NCBI RefSeq assembly: GCF_003019815.1
Contig: NZ_CP027773.1
Location: 4,891,501 to 4,955,500 of the forward strand
DNA: 64,000 nucleotides
Direction of reading: 5' to 3'
DNA from: Variovorax sp. PMC12
GTDB lineage: Bacteria > Pseudomonadota > Gammaproteobacteria > Burkholderiales > Burkholderiaceae_C
Position numbers and translations under genes: made by a program. Shown here in pieces: positions 1 to 8,422 of the stretch (the first letter of the stretch is position 1; each line of letters begins with the position of its first letter). The notes under the pieces are model-generated. The model ran no database searches. It saw only the letters and a program-made list of their open reading frames with translations, and was not told where the DNA came from.

Positions 1-1054
1 GCACGCAGCGCGCATGCGGCACGCCGGACGGCAACTGCAGCTCGGCGCACAGGCTCACCAGCCGGGGCCGGCCGGCCGCGAGCCATTCGGCGCGCGTCGG
101 CCGGCGGCCCAGCCGCACGCCGGGCACCACCTCGACCGAGGCCGGCAGCTTGCGCGTCCAGAGCCAGGCATTGACTGCCGCGCCCAGCCGGTACGGCGCG
201 AACAGCCAGCGCGCGGCCCAGCCCATGCGGCCATGCCCGTCCATCTGGAAACCGCGCGCGCCAAAGCCGATGTAGTTGAGCGCCACCAGCGCGAGCGACG
301 CGGCCGGCCATGCCAGCCACAGCGCGACGCCGCCGCCGTAGAGCGCGGCCGCCAGGAACAGCGCCGCGCCTACCGCATAGAAACCCGCCAGCTTCCATCG
401 CCGCGGGTCGCGGGTGACGCGCCACGCGCGCGGCATCGACACCACGCGCTCCAGCGGCCACAGCCACACGCAGAACAGCCCGAGCAGCGCACCGGTCGGG
501 ATGTCGATGAAGTGGTGCTGCCACGTCGTGAGCACCGACGCGCAGATGGCGAAGGCCCACACATGCAGCACCAGCCGCGCCCACAGCGGGTGGATGAACT
601 GCCGGTACCAGTCCCACAGGATCACCGCCAGCGCGATGTGCAGCGACGGCGCCTGGTTGAAGGGCTGGTCGAACCCGCGCAGCGCGTTGAACAGGAAGGC
701 CGGCGCACCGTCGACCGGCGGCTGGCCGAAGCTGAAGTGCAGCGGCCAGAGGATGAAGCAGGTGCAGGCAACCAGTGTGGCCGTCACCAGCCGCAGCGCA
801 TGCCGGTCGAGCGTGTGCCTGCTGCGCGCGAGGAACAGCGACAGCGCGTAGAAGACGTTGATCGTCCAGTACGGAAAGATCGTCCACTGCCAGAACGGAA
901 TCTGACGCTCCCAGCCGAAGGCCATCGACGGCACGTGGGCCCGCGTGGTCGCCCACCAGTTGGCGAAGCCGTAGGTCGCATAGAACAACGGCCCGAGGAA
1001 CACCAGCCATGCGGCGGCGCGCTTCCAGGGCCGTCGTGCCAGCCGCGCGCTCAT
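1..1054 (-). CDS. ynbD: YnbD-like PAP2 / dual-specificity phosphatase, partial (C-terminus outside window)
   Basis: The reading frame starts at an ATG at 1054 and is still open at the window edge, giving about 351 codons. The N-terminal part is a multi-span membrane domain of the PAP2 type: PSLH and, further on, a WQHHFID motif match the C2 and C3 phosphatase motifs. After the last hydrophobic segment a dual-specificity-phosphatase-like domain begins (VSLCAEL near the edge); its catalytic Cys loop would lie outside. E. coli YnbD has this same PAP2-DSP order. The ATG overlaps the stop of the upstream hydrolase-methyltransferase gene (ATGA), so the two are probably translationally coupled. Dephosphorylation of a lipid phosphate at the inner membrane is inferred; the substrate is unknown. 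Confidence 0.8.
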   Translation of the reverse strand, partial: MSARLARRPWKRAAAWLVFLGPLFYATYGFANWWATTRAHVPSMAFGWERQIPFWQWTIFPYWTINVFYALSLFLARSRHTLDRHALRLVTATLVACTCFILWPLHFSFGQPPVDGAPAFLFNALRGFDQPFNQAPSLHIALAVILWDWYRQFIHPLWARLVLHVWAFAICASVLTTWQHHFIDIPTGALLGLFCVWLWPLERVVSMPRAWRVTRDPRRWKLAGFYAVGAALFLAAALYGGGVALWLAWPAASLALVALNYIGFGARGFQMDGHGRMGWAARWLFAPYRLGAAVNAWLWTRKLPASVEVVPGVRLGRRPTRAEWLAAGRPRLVSLCAELQLPSGVPHARCV

Positions 1055-2817
1055 CGCTCGGTGCGCACCGCCAGCGAAACCGTGAAGATGCCCCACTCGT
1101 CGATGCGCTGGTCGATCTTTCGGAAGCCCGCTTCCTCCACCAGCTGGTCCATCTCGTACTGGGTGCGGCGGCGCATCACCCAGGCCTCGCCCTGGCGGTG
1201 GCTGGTGAGGGCGCGCGCGATCATCTCGAGCTGCGGATGCCAGGGCTGGCCGGTGTAGACCAGGTAGCCGCGGTCTTCCACCGCGTCGCCGACGCCCGCG
1301 AGCGAGCGGCGCACCATCTCGTTGTCGGGGAACAGCTCGTACAGGCCCGACACCACCGCCAGCGTGGGCCGCGGCGTCACGCTCGCGAGGCTCATGCGGT
1401 CGAAGGCGTCGGCCTGCACGAACTGCGCGACGTCTTCCAGGCCCTTCTCGGCGATGAGCGCGCGGCCGTCGCGCACGTTGATGTCGCTGTAGTCGCGCAG
1501 CAGGATCGAGCTGGCCTTGACCGGGCTCGCGAGCACCGCGTCGAGCACGTAGCGGCCGTGGCCGGCGGCGATGTCCATCACGCGCACCTCGCGGTGCATT
1601 TCGGCCAGCCGCTCCATTGCGATGCGCAGCAGCTCCTCGACGTGGATCTTGCGCTGGCGGATGCCGCGCCAGCCGATCGATTCCAGATAGGTCTTGTCGA
1701 TGGACCGGCCGATGAACGAGCCGCCCCTGGGCTGGTTGCGGTACACGTAGTCGAGCGTGCTGCCGGAGTCGAAGCCGGTGTCGTGGCCCAGCTTGATGCC
1801 CTCGGACATCTTCCCGCCCAGCTTCAGCCCGGCGCGGGTCATGGCCCAGTAGGCGCCGCGCGGCGACAGGGGCGACAGCGGCTCGGCCAGCGCGCGCGAC
1901 TCGTCGGCGGTGTCGCCGCTCAGGTGCGCCTCGCGGCGGTCGACCGGCACGGCCGGCTCGTCGAAGCGCTGAAGGATGAATTCGCGGATCTGTGCCACCG
2001 CCGGCGCACGGTCTTTCTCGCCCAGCGTGTCGTGGAAGAAGCCCGGCAGCTCGGTCTTGGTCTTCACGGCGCTGCCCAGCCGCTCGAAGAACTGGTGCTG
2101 CGGCTTGTGGTGCACCACCCAGTCGGCGCCCGATATGAGCAGCTGCACCGGCAGCGTGATCGCGTTGGCGTCGGCCACCACGCGGTCGGCCGCCTCGTAC
2201 AGGCCCAGCAGGATGTTGACCGCGATGGGGCGGCTGATGAGTGGGTCGCTCTCGTAGCTGGCGATGCGCTCGGGGTCGTGCGTGAGGAACTTGGCCTTCA
2301 CGTAGCTGTTGACGAAGAACAGCCCGCGCAGCTTGTGCATCAGCGCGAGGCCGGGCCGCGCGAACGGCACGTAGAGCTTGACCTTGAAGGCCGGCGAGGC
2401 GAGCGTGAGGCCGCGCACCTTGGGCGCGTAGTCGTGCGCCCAGGTGGCGATCAGCACCGCGCCCACGCTTTGCGCGACCACGTGGATGTCGTGCTCGGGC
2501 ACGCCGTGCGCGGCGCCAATGTGCTGCACGAAGGTCTGCACGTCGCGCACCGAGGTGCCGAAGCTGGGGCTGTAGCCGCGCTGGCCCGGCGAGCGGCCGT
2601 GGCCGCGCGCGTCCCAGGCGAAGAAGTCGAAGTCGGGCAGGTCGAGTTCGTCGACCAGGTGCGCCATGCGCGCGCCGTGTTCATGGCCGCGGTGGAACAG
2701 CAGGACGGCGCCGCGCCGTGCGCCGCCGGTGGCGGGCCAGTGGCGGTAGAACAGCGATTCGCCGTCGTGCGTCTGGAAGTGGTGTTCTTGCGGAACGCGT
2801 TGCGTGATGTCGGTCAT
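1051..2817 (-). CDS. ynbC: YnbC-like alpha/beta hydrolase - SAM methyltransferase fusion
   Basis: A 588-residue protein, close in length to E. coli YnbC as I recall it. Residues about 10-300 form a monoacylglycerol-lipase-like alpha/beta hydrolase with AWDARGHGRS at 67-76 and a nucleophile elbow AQSVG around Ser117, where the first Gly of GxSxG is Ala. Residues about 340-588 form a class I methyltransferase with a SAM-binding loop DIAAGHGR at 415-422. ATG 2817 is preceded by AGGGA and lies 26 bases after the stop of the phosphatidyltransferase gene. The 3' end overlaps the ynbD-like gene by four bases. The operon suggests remodelling of a membrane lipid, such as deacylation and head-group methylation; that is inference. 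Confidence 0.85.
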   Translation of the reverse strand: MTDITQRVPQEHHFQTHDGESLFYRHWPATGGARRGAVLLFHRGHEHGARMAHLVDELDLPDFDFFAWDARGHGRSPGQRGYSPSFGTSVRDVQTFVQHIGAAHGVPEHDIHVVAQSVGAVLIATWAHDYAPKVRGLTLASPAFKVKLYVPFARPGLALMHKLRGLFFVNSYVKAKFLTHDPERIASYESDPLISRPIAVNILLGLYEAADRVVADANAITLPVQLLISGADWVVHHKPQHQFFERLGSAVKTKTELPGFFHDTLGEKDRAPAVAQIREFILQRFDEPAVPVDRREAHLSGDTADESRALAEPLSPLSPRGAYWAMTRAGLKLGGKMSEGIKLGHDTGFDSGSTLDYVYRNQPRGGSFIGRSIDKTYLESIGWRGIRQRKIHVEELLRIAMERLAEMHREVRVMDIAAGHGRYVLDAVLASPVKASSILLRDYSDINVRDGRALIAEKGLEDVAQFVQADAFDRMSLASVTPRPTLAVVSGLYELFPDNEMVRRSLAGVGDAVEDRGYLVYTGQPWHPQLEMIARALTSHRQGEAWVMRRRTQYEMDQLVEEAGFRKIDQRIDEWGIFTVSLAVRTER

Positions 2818-2843
2818 TGAATCCCTGTGAGTCTTGTTCTGTG

Positions 2844-3467
2844 TCAGTGGCTGGCGGGGATGCCCGCCTCGGCCTCGGCCAGCGCGCGGCGGATGCGGTT
2901 GGCGGTGGTCCAGGCCACCAGCAGTGCCAGCAGCGGCATCAGCCAGGACGTCCAGCCCGGCAGCGGCCAGCCCAGCGCCACATAGAGGCCGAGCGCGCCG
3001 AACACGAAGGCCCGGTCGCTCTTGCCCAGCGGGCCGTCGTAGCGGCGCGAGGCGCCCACCGTGGGGCCCAGCGCCCCGGCGAATTCGCTCAGGCCGGCCA
3101 GCACGATCACCGTGCCGACCCAGAAGCCGCTGAACGGCGCCACCAGCGCGAAGGGCAGGTAGAGCGCGGCGTCGGAAACCACGTCGGTCAGTTCGTTGAG
3201 GAAGGCGCCCAGCCTGCTCTGCTGGTTGTGCTCGCGTGCCAGCATGCCGTCGATGGCGTTGAAGGCCATGCGCAGGAACATCCACAGCGGAATGAGCGCG
3301 AAGGCGGCCGGCGAGGGCGCCGCGAAGAAGAGCCAGAGCCCGAGCACCACCGACACGACACATGCCGCCAGCGTGACCTCGTTGGCGGTGACGCCCATCG
3401 CATGCAGGCGGACCACCAGCGGCCGCAGCAGGGCCTGGAAACGCGGCTTCAGTTCGTAGATCGACAC
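2844..3467 (-). CDS. ynbA: YnbA-like CDP-alcohol phosphatidyltransferase
   Basis: A 207-residue multi-span membrane protein of the CDP-alcohol phosphatidyltransferase family, which transfers a phosphatidyl group from CDP-diacylglycerol to an alcohol. The family signature DxxDGxxAR(x8)GxxxDxxxD is present at 70-95, but the first and third Asp are Asn (N70, D73, G74, A77-R78, G87, N91, D95). The start is a GTG at 3467 preceded by a GAGGGGA ribosome site; no ATG fits the start of the conserved region. The gene is first in the ynb-like operon and diverges from ruvB across 84 bases. In E. coli a CdsA-like gene (ynbB) follows ynbA; here ynbC follows directly. Confidence 0.85.
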   Translation of the reverse strand: MSIYELKPRFQALLRPLVVRLHAMGVTANEVTLAACVVSVVLGLWLFFAAPSPAAFALIPLWMFLRMAFNAIDGMLAREHNQQSRLGAFLNELTDVVSDAALYLPFALVAPFSGFWVGTVIVLAGLSEFAGALGPTVGASRRYDGPLGKSDRAFVFGALGLYVALGWPLPGWTSWLMPLLALLVAWTTANRIRRALAEAEAGIPASH

Positions 3468-3551
3468 GTGCTGGCTTCCCCTCGTTCTTTGTATGGCCGG
3501 AGCATTCTGCCAGTGTGCAGGTACTAAACTCGTAGGCGAAAAACCTCTCTC

Positions 3552-4616
3552 ATGACTATCCAGACAGACGATTTCGCGCCCGTCCCCCAACGCGTGGTGT
3601 CCGCGGCCCCCGCATCGCCCAACGAAGAGGCGATAGAGCGGGCACTGCGCCCCAAGCTGCTGGACGAGTACGTCGGCCAGGCCAAGGTGCGCGAGCAGCT
3701 CGAGATCTTCATCGGCGCCGCGCGCAAGCGCAAGGAGGCGCTCGACCACGTGCTGCTGTTCGGCCCGCCCGGCCTGGGCAAGACCACGCTGTCGCACATC
3801 ATCGCGGCCGAACTGGGCGTGAACCTGCGCCAGACCTCAGGCCCCGTGCTCGAGAAGCCCAAGGACCTGGCGGCGCTGCTGACCAACCTGGAACCCAACG
3901 ACGTGCTCTTCATCGACGAGATCCACCGGCTGAGCCCGGTCGTCGAAGAAATCCTGTACCCCGCGCTGGAGGACTACCAGATCGACATCATGATCGGCGA
4001 AGGCCCCGCGGCGCGCAGCATCAAGCTCGACCTGCAGCCCTTCACGCTGGTGGGCGCCACCACCCGCGCCGGCATGCTGACCAACCCGCTGCGCGACCGT
4101 TTCGGCATCGTGGCGCGGCTGGAGTTCTACACGCCCGAGGAACTGGCGCTGATCGTGCACCGCAGCGCCGGCCTGCTCAAGGTGGAGACCGACGCCGCCG
4201 GCGGCTTCGAGATCGCCCGCCGTTCGCGCGGCACGCCCCGCATCGCCAACCGGCTGCTGCGCCGCGTGCGCGACTACGCCGAGGTCAAGGGCAACGGCCG
4301 CATCACCGAAGACATCGCGCACAGGGCGCTGGCCATGCTCGACGTCGATCCGCAGGGCTTCGACCTGATGGACCGCAAGCTGCTCGAGGCCGTGATCCAC
4401 CGCTTCGACGGCGGCCCGGTCGGGCTGGACAACGTGGCGGCCAGCATCGGCGAGGAGCGCGACACCATCGAGGACGTGATCGAGCCCTACCTCATACAGC
4501 AGGGCTACCTGCAACGCACGCCGCGCGGTCGCATCGCCACGCTGGCGGCCTACCGCCACCTTGGCGTGGCGCCCCCATCGGGCCGCGGCGACGTTCCCGA
4601 TCTCTTCGGAGCCTGA
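3552..4616 (+). CDS. ruvB: Holliday junction branch migration helicase RuvB
   Basis: RuvB is the AAA+ motor that, with RuvA, drives branch migration of Holliday junctions in recombination repair. At 354 residues it has the usual length. Walker [10 protein letters not shown] is at 71-79, Walker B IDEIH at 121-125, GATTRAG at 168-174 and sensor-2 [12 protein letters not shown] at 227-238, followed by the winged-helix domain. The start ATG is at 3552. The gene stands alone here: no ruvA or ruvC is adjacent, and the next gene, a metal exporter, starts 8 bases after the stop. Confidence 0.98.
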   Translation: MTIQTDDFAPVPQRVVSAAPASPNEEAIERALRPKLLDEYVGQAKVREQLEIFIGAARKRKEALDHVLLFGPPGLGKTTLSHIIAAELGVNLRQTSGPVLEKPKDLAALLTNLEPNDVLFIDEIHRLSPVVEEILYPALEDYQIDIMIGEGPAARSIKLDLQPFTLVGATTRAGMLTNPLRDRFGIVARLEFYTPEELALIVHRSAGLLKVETDAAGGFEIARRSRGTPRIANRLLRRVRDYAEVKGNGRITEDIAHRALAMLDVDPQGFDLMDRKLLEAVIHRFDGGPVGLDNVAASIGEERDTIEDVIEPYLIQQGYLQRTPRGRIATLAAYRHLGVAPPSGRGDVPDLFGA

Positions 4617-4623
4617 GCATCCC

Positions 4624-5580
4624 ATGCACACCCATGACCTGAGCGCCTGGCGGCACGACCACCAGTTCGGCGCGGACAACACCTCCGCCGAGCGCAGCAC
4701 CCGCCTCGTGATGTGGATCACCGCCGTGATGATGGTGGCCGAGATCGGCGCGGGGTGGTGGTTCAACTCGATGGCGCTGCTGGCCGACGGCTGGCACATG
4801 AGTTCGCATGCATTGGCCATCGGCCTGAGCGCCTTCGCCTATGCCGCCTCGCGGCGCTATGCGCGCGATCCGCGCTTCGCCTTCGGCACCTGGAAGATCG
4901 AAGTGCTCGGCGGCTTTGCCAGCGCGCTGGCGCTGCTGGGCATTGCGGTGCTGATGGTGGTGGGCTCGCTGGAGCGGCTGTGGTCGCCCGCGGCCATCCA
5001 CTACCCCGAGGCGATCTCGGTGGCGGTGCTGGGGCTGGTGGTCAACCTCGTCTGCGCGAGGCTGCTGGGTGGGGCGCACCATCATCACGGGCACGACCAT
5101 GGGCATGCACACGACCACCACCACCACGACCATGGCCACGGCCATGACCTGAACCTGCGCTCCGCCTACATCCACGTCGTGGCCGACGCCGCCACCTCGG
5201 TGCTGGCCATCGCGGCGCTGCTGGGCGGCTGGTTCTACGGCTGGGCCTGGCTCGACCCGGCGATGGGCATCGTCGGCGCGGTGCTGGTGGCGGCCTGGGC
5301 CAAGGGGCTGCTGAAGGAAACCGGCAAGGTGCTGCTCGACCGCGAGATGGACCACCCGGTGACCGAGGAAATCCGCGAAGGCGTCGAGACCCTGCTGGCC
5401 GATTCCGAAACCCGCGTGGCCGACCTGCATGTGTGGCGCGTGGGCCGCGAGGCTTACGCCTGTGCGCTCACGGTGGTGACGCACTCGCCCACGCTGACGG
5501 CCGACCAGGTGCGAGCCTGCTTCTCGATGCACGAGGAGATCCGCCACTCGACGGTCGAGATCCAGCGCTGCGTGGACTAG
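4624..5580 (+). CDS. dmeF: Cation diffusion facilitator, DmeF type (Co/Ni/Zn efflux)
   Basis: A 318-residue CDF-family exporter that pumps divalent metal out of the cytoplasm in exchange for protons. The N-terminus MHTHDLSAWRHDH is typical of the DmeF subgroup, known for cobalt and nickel resistance. Transport-site residues are D55 and H58 in ADGWH and H184/D188 in HVVAD. Between them lies a His-rich cytoplasmic loop at 152-174, with 14 His in 23 residues. The C-terminal domain (about 240-318) is the usual ferredoxin-like dimerisation domain. ATG 4624 was chosen because an upstream extension would run back into ruvB; the two are 7 bases apart and probably cotranscribed. The exact metal cannot be read from sequence. 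Confidence 0.9.
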   Translation: MHTHDLSAWRHDHQFGADNTSAERSTRLVMWITAVMMVAEIGAGWWFNSMALLADGWHMSSHALAIGLSAFAYAASRRYARDPRFAFGTWKIEVLGGFASALALLGIAVLMVVGSLERLWSPAAIHYPEAISVAVLGLVVNLVCARLLGGAHHHHGHDHGHAHDHHHHDHGHGHDLNLRSAYIHVVADAATSVLAIAALLGGWFYGWAWLDPAMGIVGAVLVAAWAKGLLKETGKVLLDREMDHPVTEEIREGVETLLADSETRVADLHVWRVGREAYACALTVVTHSPTLTADQVRACFSMHEEIRHSTVEIQRCVD

Positions 5581-5586
5581 GTTTTG

Positions 5587-5611
5587 CTCCTTCCCCCTCT
5601 GGGGGAAGGAG
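5587..5611. other. Hairpin between convergent genes
   Basis: A perfect inverted repeat (CTCCTTCCCCC, 3-base loop, GGGGGAAGGAG) lies between the dmeF stop and the convergent desaturase stop. There is no T-tract on either side, so it is a poor match to an intrinsic terminator. It may still act as a bidirectional transcript end or be a dispersed palindrome. Confidence 0.5.
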
Positions 5612-5621
5612 AAACACAAAG

Positions 5622-7364
5622 TCAGCCCTTGGGCCGCGCGTTCCGCACTATCAACATCTGCGCCGTGTAGTAAGTGCCCAGTACCCACAACGACGCCAGC
5701 GGCAGCGGCGTCACGAACCGGTTCGTCGCCAGCAGCGAATCGCTCAGCATGAAGAAGCATGCCCCCACCGCCACCCACCGCGCGGATGGGTCCGTGGCGT
5801 GCAGCACGGCCGCGCGCCCGATCGCCTGCGCCGCCATGCAGGCGATCACCACCACATAGGCCGCGACCGGAATCCGCAGGGCTGCGGGCAGTCCGCCCAG
5901 CCACAGGAACGCATACATGCCCGCGCCGATCAGCAGCGTCGCGGCCAGCACCCCGCGCCGGGGAAACATGCCGACTCCCATGCTGAACAGCGCGATGTAC
6001 GCCAGGTGTGCCAGCAGGAAGGTCACGAGCCCGGGCACGAACAGCGTCGCCGGGCCCATCAGCAGCACGTCGCCTGCGAGCGAAGCCGCCAGCCCGGTGA
6101 GCAGCAGCCCGTCGAACCGGGTCACCGTGCCCGCCGCCATCGCCCGCCTGGCCGCGAAGAAGATCGCGATGGCCAGCGCCAGCGGCTTGAAGACGAGATG
6201 CAGCCAGCCGATGCCCAGCGCCGCGCTCGCCGTGGCCAGGGCGGCCGCTTCGATGAACAGCACCTCGGTCACGCTCAGCCGCCCCTGCAGCACACCGCCG
6301 ATGGCCCAGAGGCTCGCCGTCAGCGCGGCGAGCCACACGGCCGCTTGCGGCAGCGGCATGACGTCGGAGAACCACAGGAAGACCACCGCGCAGCCGACCA
6401 GCAGCAGGAACTGCAGCCCCGCGAACCACTGCACGCCAAGGCTCACCTCGGGCTCGTAGCGCGCGACCTTGGAGATGTCGAAGGGCGGCTTCGGAAAACG
6501 CGCCGCCACGTCCGCCGGCCGCCAGCCCGGCGGCTTGAGCCACACGCGCAGCTTGTCGGCCCAGCTCTTCGCATGCCATGAATCCCTGGCCAGCGCCCAG
6601 TACACCTCGGCGTTGGCCCACAGCGGGTCCCAGCTGCGCAGCTCGCCGCGCGTGCCGTACACGCAGCGCTCGTCTTCCTCGCGGAAGGTGCCGAACATGC
6701 GGTCCCACACGATCAGGATGCCGCCGTAGTTGCGGTCGAGGTAGTTATCGTTCACCGCGTGGTGCACCCGGTGGTTCGACGGGGAGCAGAACCAGCGGTC
6801 GAACCAGCCCAGCTTGCCCACCTGCTCGGTATGCACCCAGAACTGGTAGAGCAGGTCGATGAGCGCCACCACGCCGAACACCAGCGGCGGCACGCCGGCC
6901 ACGGCCATCGGCAGGTAGAAGATCCAGCTGAACAGCGTGCCGCTGGAGGTCTGCCGCAGGGCGGTCGACAGGTTGTAGTGCTGGCTCTGGTGGTGCACCA
7001 CGTGCGCCGCCCACAGCACCGCCGACTCGTGGCCCATGCGGTGCAGCCAGTAGTAGCAGAAGTCGTAGAACACCAGCGCCAGCAGCCAGCCGTACCAGGT
7101 GGTCCAGAACTCCTTCGCTGCCTCCAAAGGAAAAAGCGCCACCGCCGAATACACCGCCGAGTAGATGCCGATGCGCAGCAGCCCGGTGAGCACCGCGCTG
7201 ATCTGGCTCAGCATGCCCAGGCCGATGCTGTTCAACGCGTCGGCCAGGCGGTAGGTGTCGCGTCCCGTGCCACGGCGGGCGCGCGCGCGGCCCACCGCGA
7301 ATTCGATCGCGATAAGAAGAAAGAAGACAGGTGTTGCAAGAACGATGATCTGGCCGGGGCGCAT
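5622..7364 (-). CDS. Sterol desaturase/AGMO-like domain fused to YhhN lysoplasmalogenase-like domain
   Basis: A 580-residue membrane protein with two recognisable halves. Residues about 80-290 carry the eight-His di-iron signature of the fatty-acid hydroxylase/sterol desaturase superfamily: HRMGH at 108-112, HVVHH at 121-125 and HRVHH at 198-202, plus H178. The spacing resembles alkylglycerol monooxygenase. Residues about 310-575 are hydrophobic and match the YhhN/TMEM86 family, with GDVLL at 431-435 and FMLSD near the end. Known members of the two families cleave O-alkyl ether lipids and vinyl-ether lysoplasmalogens respectively. The gene faces the LpxH-like gene across 94 bases. Ether-lipid turnover is inferred. 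Confidence 0.85.
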   Translation of the reverse strand: MRPGQIIVLATPVFFLLIAIEFAVGRARARRGTGRDTYRLADALNSIGLGMLSQISAVLTGLLRIGIYSAVYSAVALFPLEAAKEFWTTWYGWLLALVFYDFCYYWLHRMGHESAVLWAAHVVHHQSQHYNLSTALRQTSSGTLFSWIFYLPMAVAGVPPLVFGVVALIDLLYQFWVHTEQVGKLGWFDRWFCSPSNHRVHHAVNDNYLDRNYGGILIVWDRMFGTFREEDERCVYGTRGELRSWDPLWANAEVYWALARDSWHAKSWADKLRVWLKPPGWRPADVAARFPKPPFDISKVARYEPEVSLGVQWFAGLQFLLLVGCAVVFLWFSDVMPLPQAAVWLAALTASLWAIGGVLQGRLSVTEVLFIEAAALATASAALGIGWLHLVFKPLALAIAIFFAARRAMAAGTVTRFDGLLLTGLAASLAGDVLLMGPATLFVPGLVTFLLAHLAYIALFSMGVGMFPRRGVLAATLLIGAGMYAFLWLGGLPAALRIPVAAYVVVIACMAAQAIGRAAVLHATDPSARWVAVGACFFMLSDSLLATNRFVTPLPLASLWVLGTYYTAQMLIVRNARPKG

Positions 7365-7376
7365 CGCGGCATTGTG

Positions 7377-7396
7377 GCGTTGCCGGGCGGCAACGC
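7377..7396. other. Inverted repeat between divergent genes
   Basis: GCGTTGCC and GGCAACGC flank a 4-base loop just upstream of the desaturase-fusion start and in the 94-base divergent promoter region. It could be an operator or only a GC-rich palindrome. Confidence 0.35.
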
Positions 7397-7458
7397 GTCA
7401 CCGGGATGTCACGGGTGTGCCATCGCGCGGTCATGGGCCGGTGGGAGCCTACCCGTCC

Positions 7459-8328
7459 ATGCAACGCGACGACGCTTTCCTTCGCGCATGGCGCGACTCC
7501 GCCACCCAGGCCCTCGACCCCGAGGACGAAGATCGCGCACGTCCACCGCTGCAATTCCGCACCCTCTGGATCTCCGACCTGCACCTGGGCACGCCCGGCT
7601 GCCAGGCCCGCGCACTGCTCGACTTCCTGAAGCACACCGAGTGCGAGACCCTGTTCCTGGTCGGCGACATCATCGACGGCTGGCAGCTCAAGCGCCACTG
7701 GTACTGGCCGCAGGCGCACAACGACGTGATCCAGAAGCTGCTGCGCAAGGCGCGCAAGGGCACGCGCGTGATCTTCATTCCGGGCAACCACGACGAGTTC
7801 GCCCGCAAGTACCTGCATCACAACTTCGGCGGCATCGACGTGGCCGACGAATGGATCCACGAGACGGCCGACGGCCGCAAGCTCTGGATCATCCACGGCG
7901 ACCTGTTCGACGGCGTGATCCAGTGCGCCAAGTGGCTCGCCTACGTGGGCGACTCGCTCTACGAATTCACGCTCAAGCTCAACCGCCACCTCAATTCGCT
8001 GCGCGCGCGCATGGGGCTGCCGTACTGGTCGCTCTCCAAATACCTCAAGGGCAAGGTCAAGCGCGCCGTGAGCTACGTGGGCGACTTCGAGAATGCCGTG
8101 GCCCGCGAGGCCCGCAACCGCGGCGCCCAGGGCGTGGTCTGCGGCCACATCCACCATGCCGAGATGCGCGACATCGACGGCATCCTCTACTGCAACGACG
8201 GCGACTGGGTCGAGAGCCTCACTGCATTGGCCGAGCACGCCGACGGCAGCCTCGAGATCATCGACTGGGCCCGGCACATGCCCGTGCCGTCGAAGGCGGC
8301 GGCGACGCGCGAAGCCATCGCGGCCTGA
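7459..8328 (+). CDS. Calcineurin-like phosphoesterase, LpxH-like (UDP-2,3-diacylglucosamine diphosphatase family)
   Basis: A 289-residue metallophosphoesterase with the complete two-metal motif set: SDLHLG at 39-44, VGDIIDGW at 68-75, PGNHDEF at 108-114, IIHGD at 144-148 and CGHIHHAE in the C-terminal third. LpxH hydrolyses UDP-2,3-diacylglucosamine in lipid A synthesis, but classical LpxH has GNRD; GNHDEF places this protein in the LpxH2-like group, whose true substrate is less certain. ATG 7459 was chosen because the N-terminus just precedes the first motif and the upstream frame crosses the divergent promoter region. Confidence 0.75.
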   Translation: MQRDDAFLRAWRDSATQALDPEDEDRARPPLQFRTLWISDLHLGTPGCQARALLDFLKHTECETLFLVGDIIDGWQLKRHWYWPQAHNDVIQKLLRKARKGTRVIFIPGNHDEFARKYLHHNFGGIDVADEWIHETADGRKLWIIHGDLFDGVIQCAKWLAYVGDSLYEFTLKLNRHLNSLRARMGLPYWSLSKYLKGKVKRAVSYVGDFENAVAREARNRGAQGVVCGHIHHAEMRDIDGILYCNDGDWVESLTALAEHADGSLEIIDWARHMPVPSKAAATREAIAA

Positions 8329-8349
8329 GAGGGCTGCTCCCGCCCGATC

Positions 8350-8367
8350 TTCGTCCGATCCGACGAT
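8350..8367 (+). promoter_or_regulatory. Candidate operator, site 1 (TTCGTC-N6-GACGAT)
   Basis: An 18-bp inverted repeat 55 bases before the ATG of the first acyl-CoA dehydrogenase. It is followed by GCCGCC, as in the copy at 19918, and has three relatives (10815, 19918, 28205), all upstream of acyl-CoA catabolism genes. The -10 element downstream is weak. Confidence 0.55.
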
Positions 8368-8422
8368 GCCGCCCGGGCATTCCGGGCGCACACTGCGTGG
8401 TGCATTCCAACGGGACGACACC

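Noticed and set aside
1009..2820. A 603-codon open frame on the plus strand
   Set aside because: It is antisense to the hydrolase-methyltransferase gene. Its translation is Arg/His/Ala-rich with no motifs, a common shadow in high-GC genes; the same holds for the 738-codon frame at 4492-6708 and the long plus-strand frames at 17251-19503 and 42656-45397.
5587..5611. Intrinsic terminator between dmeF and the desaturase fusion
   Set aside because: The stem is perfect but there is no T-tract on either strand, so it is listed only as a hairpin.
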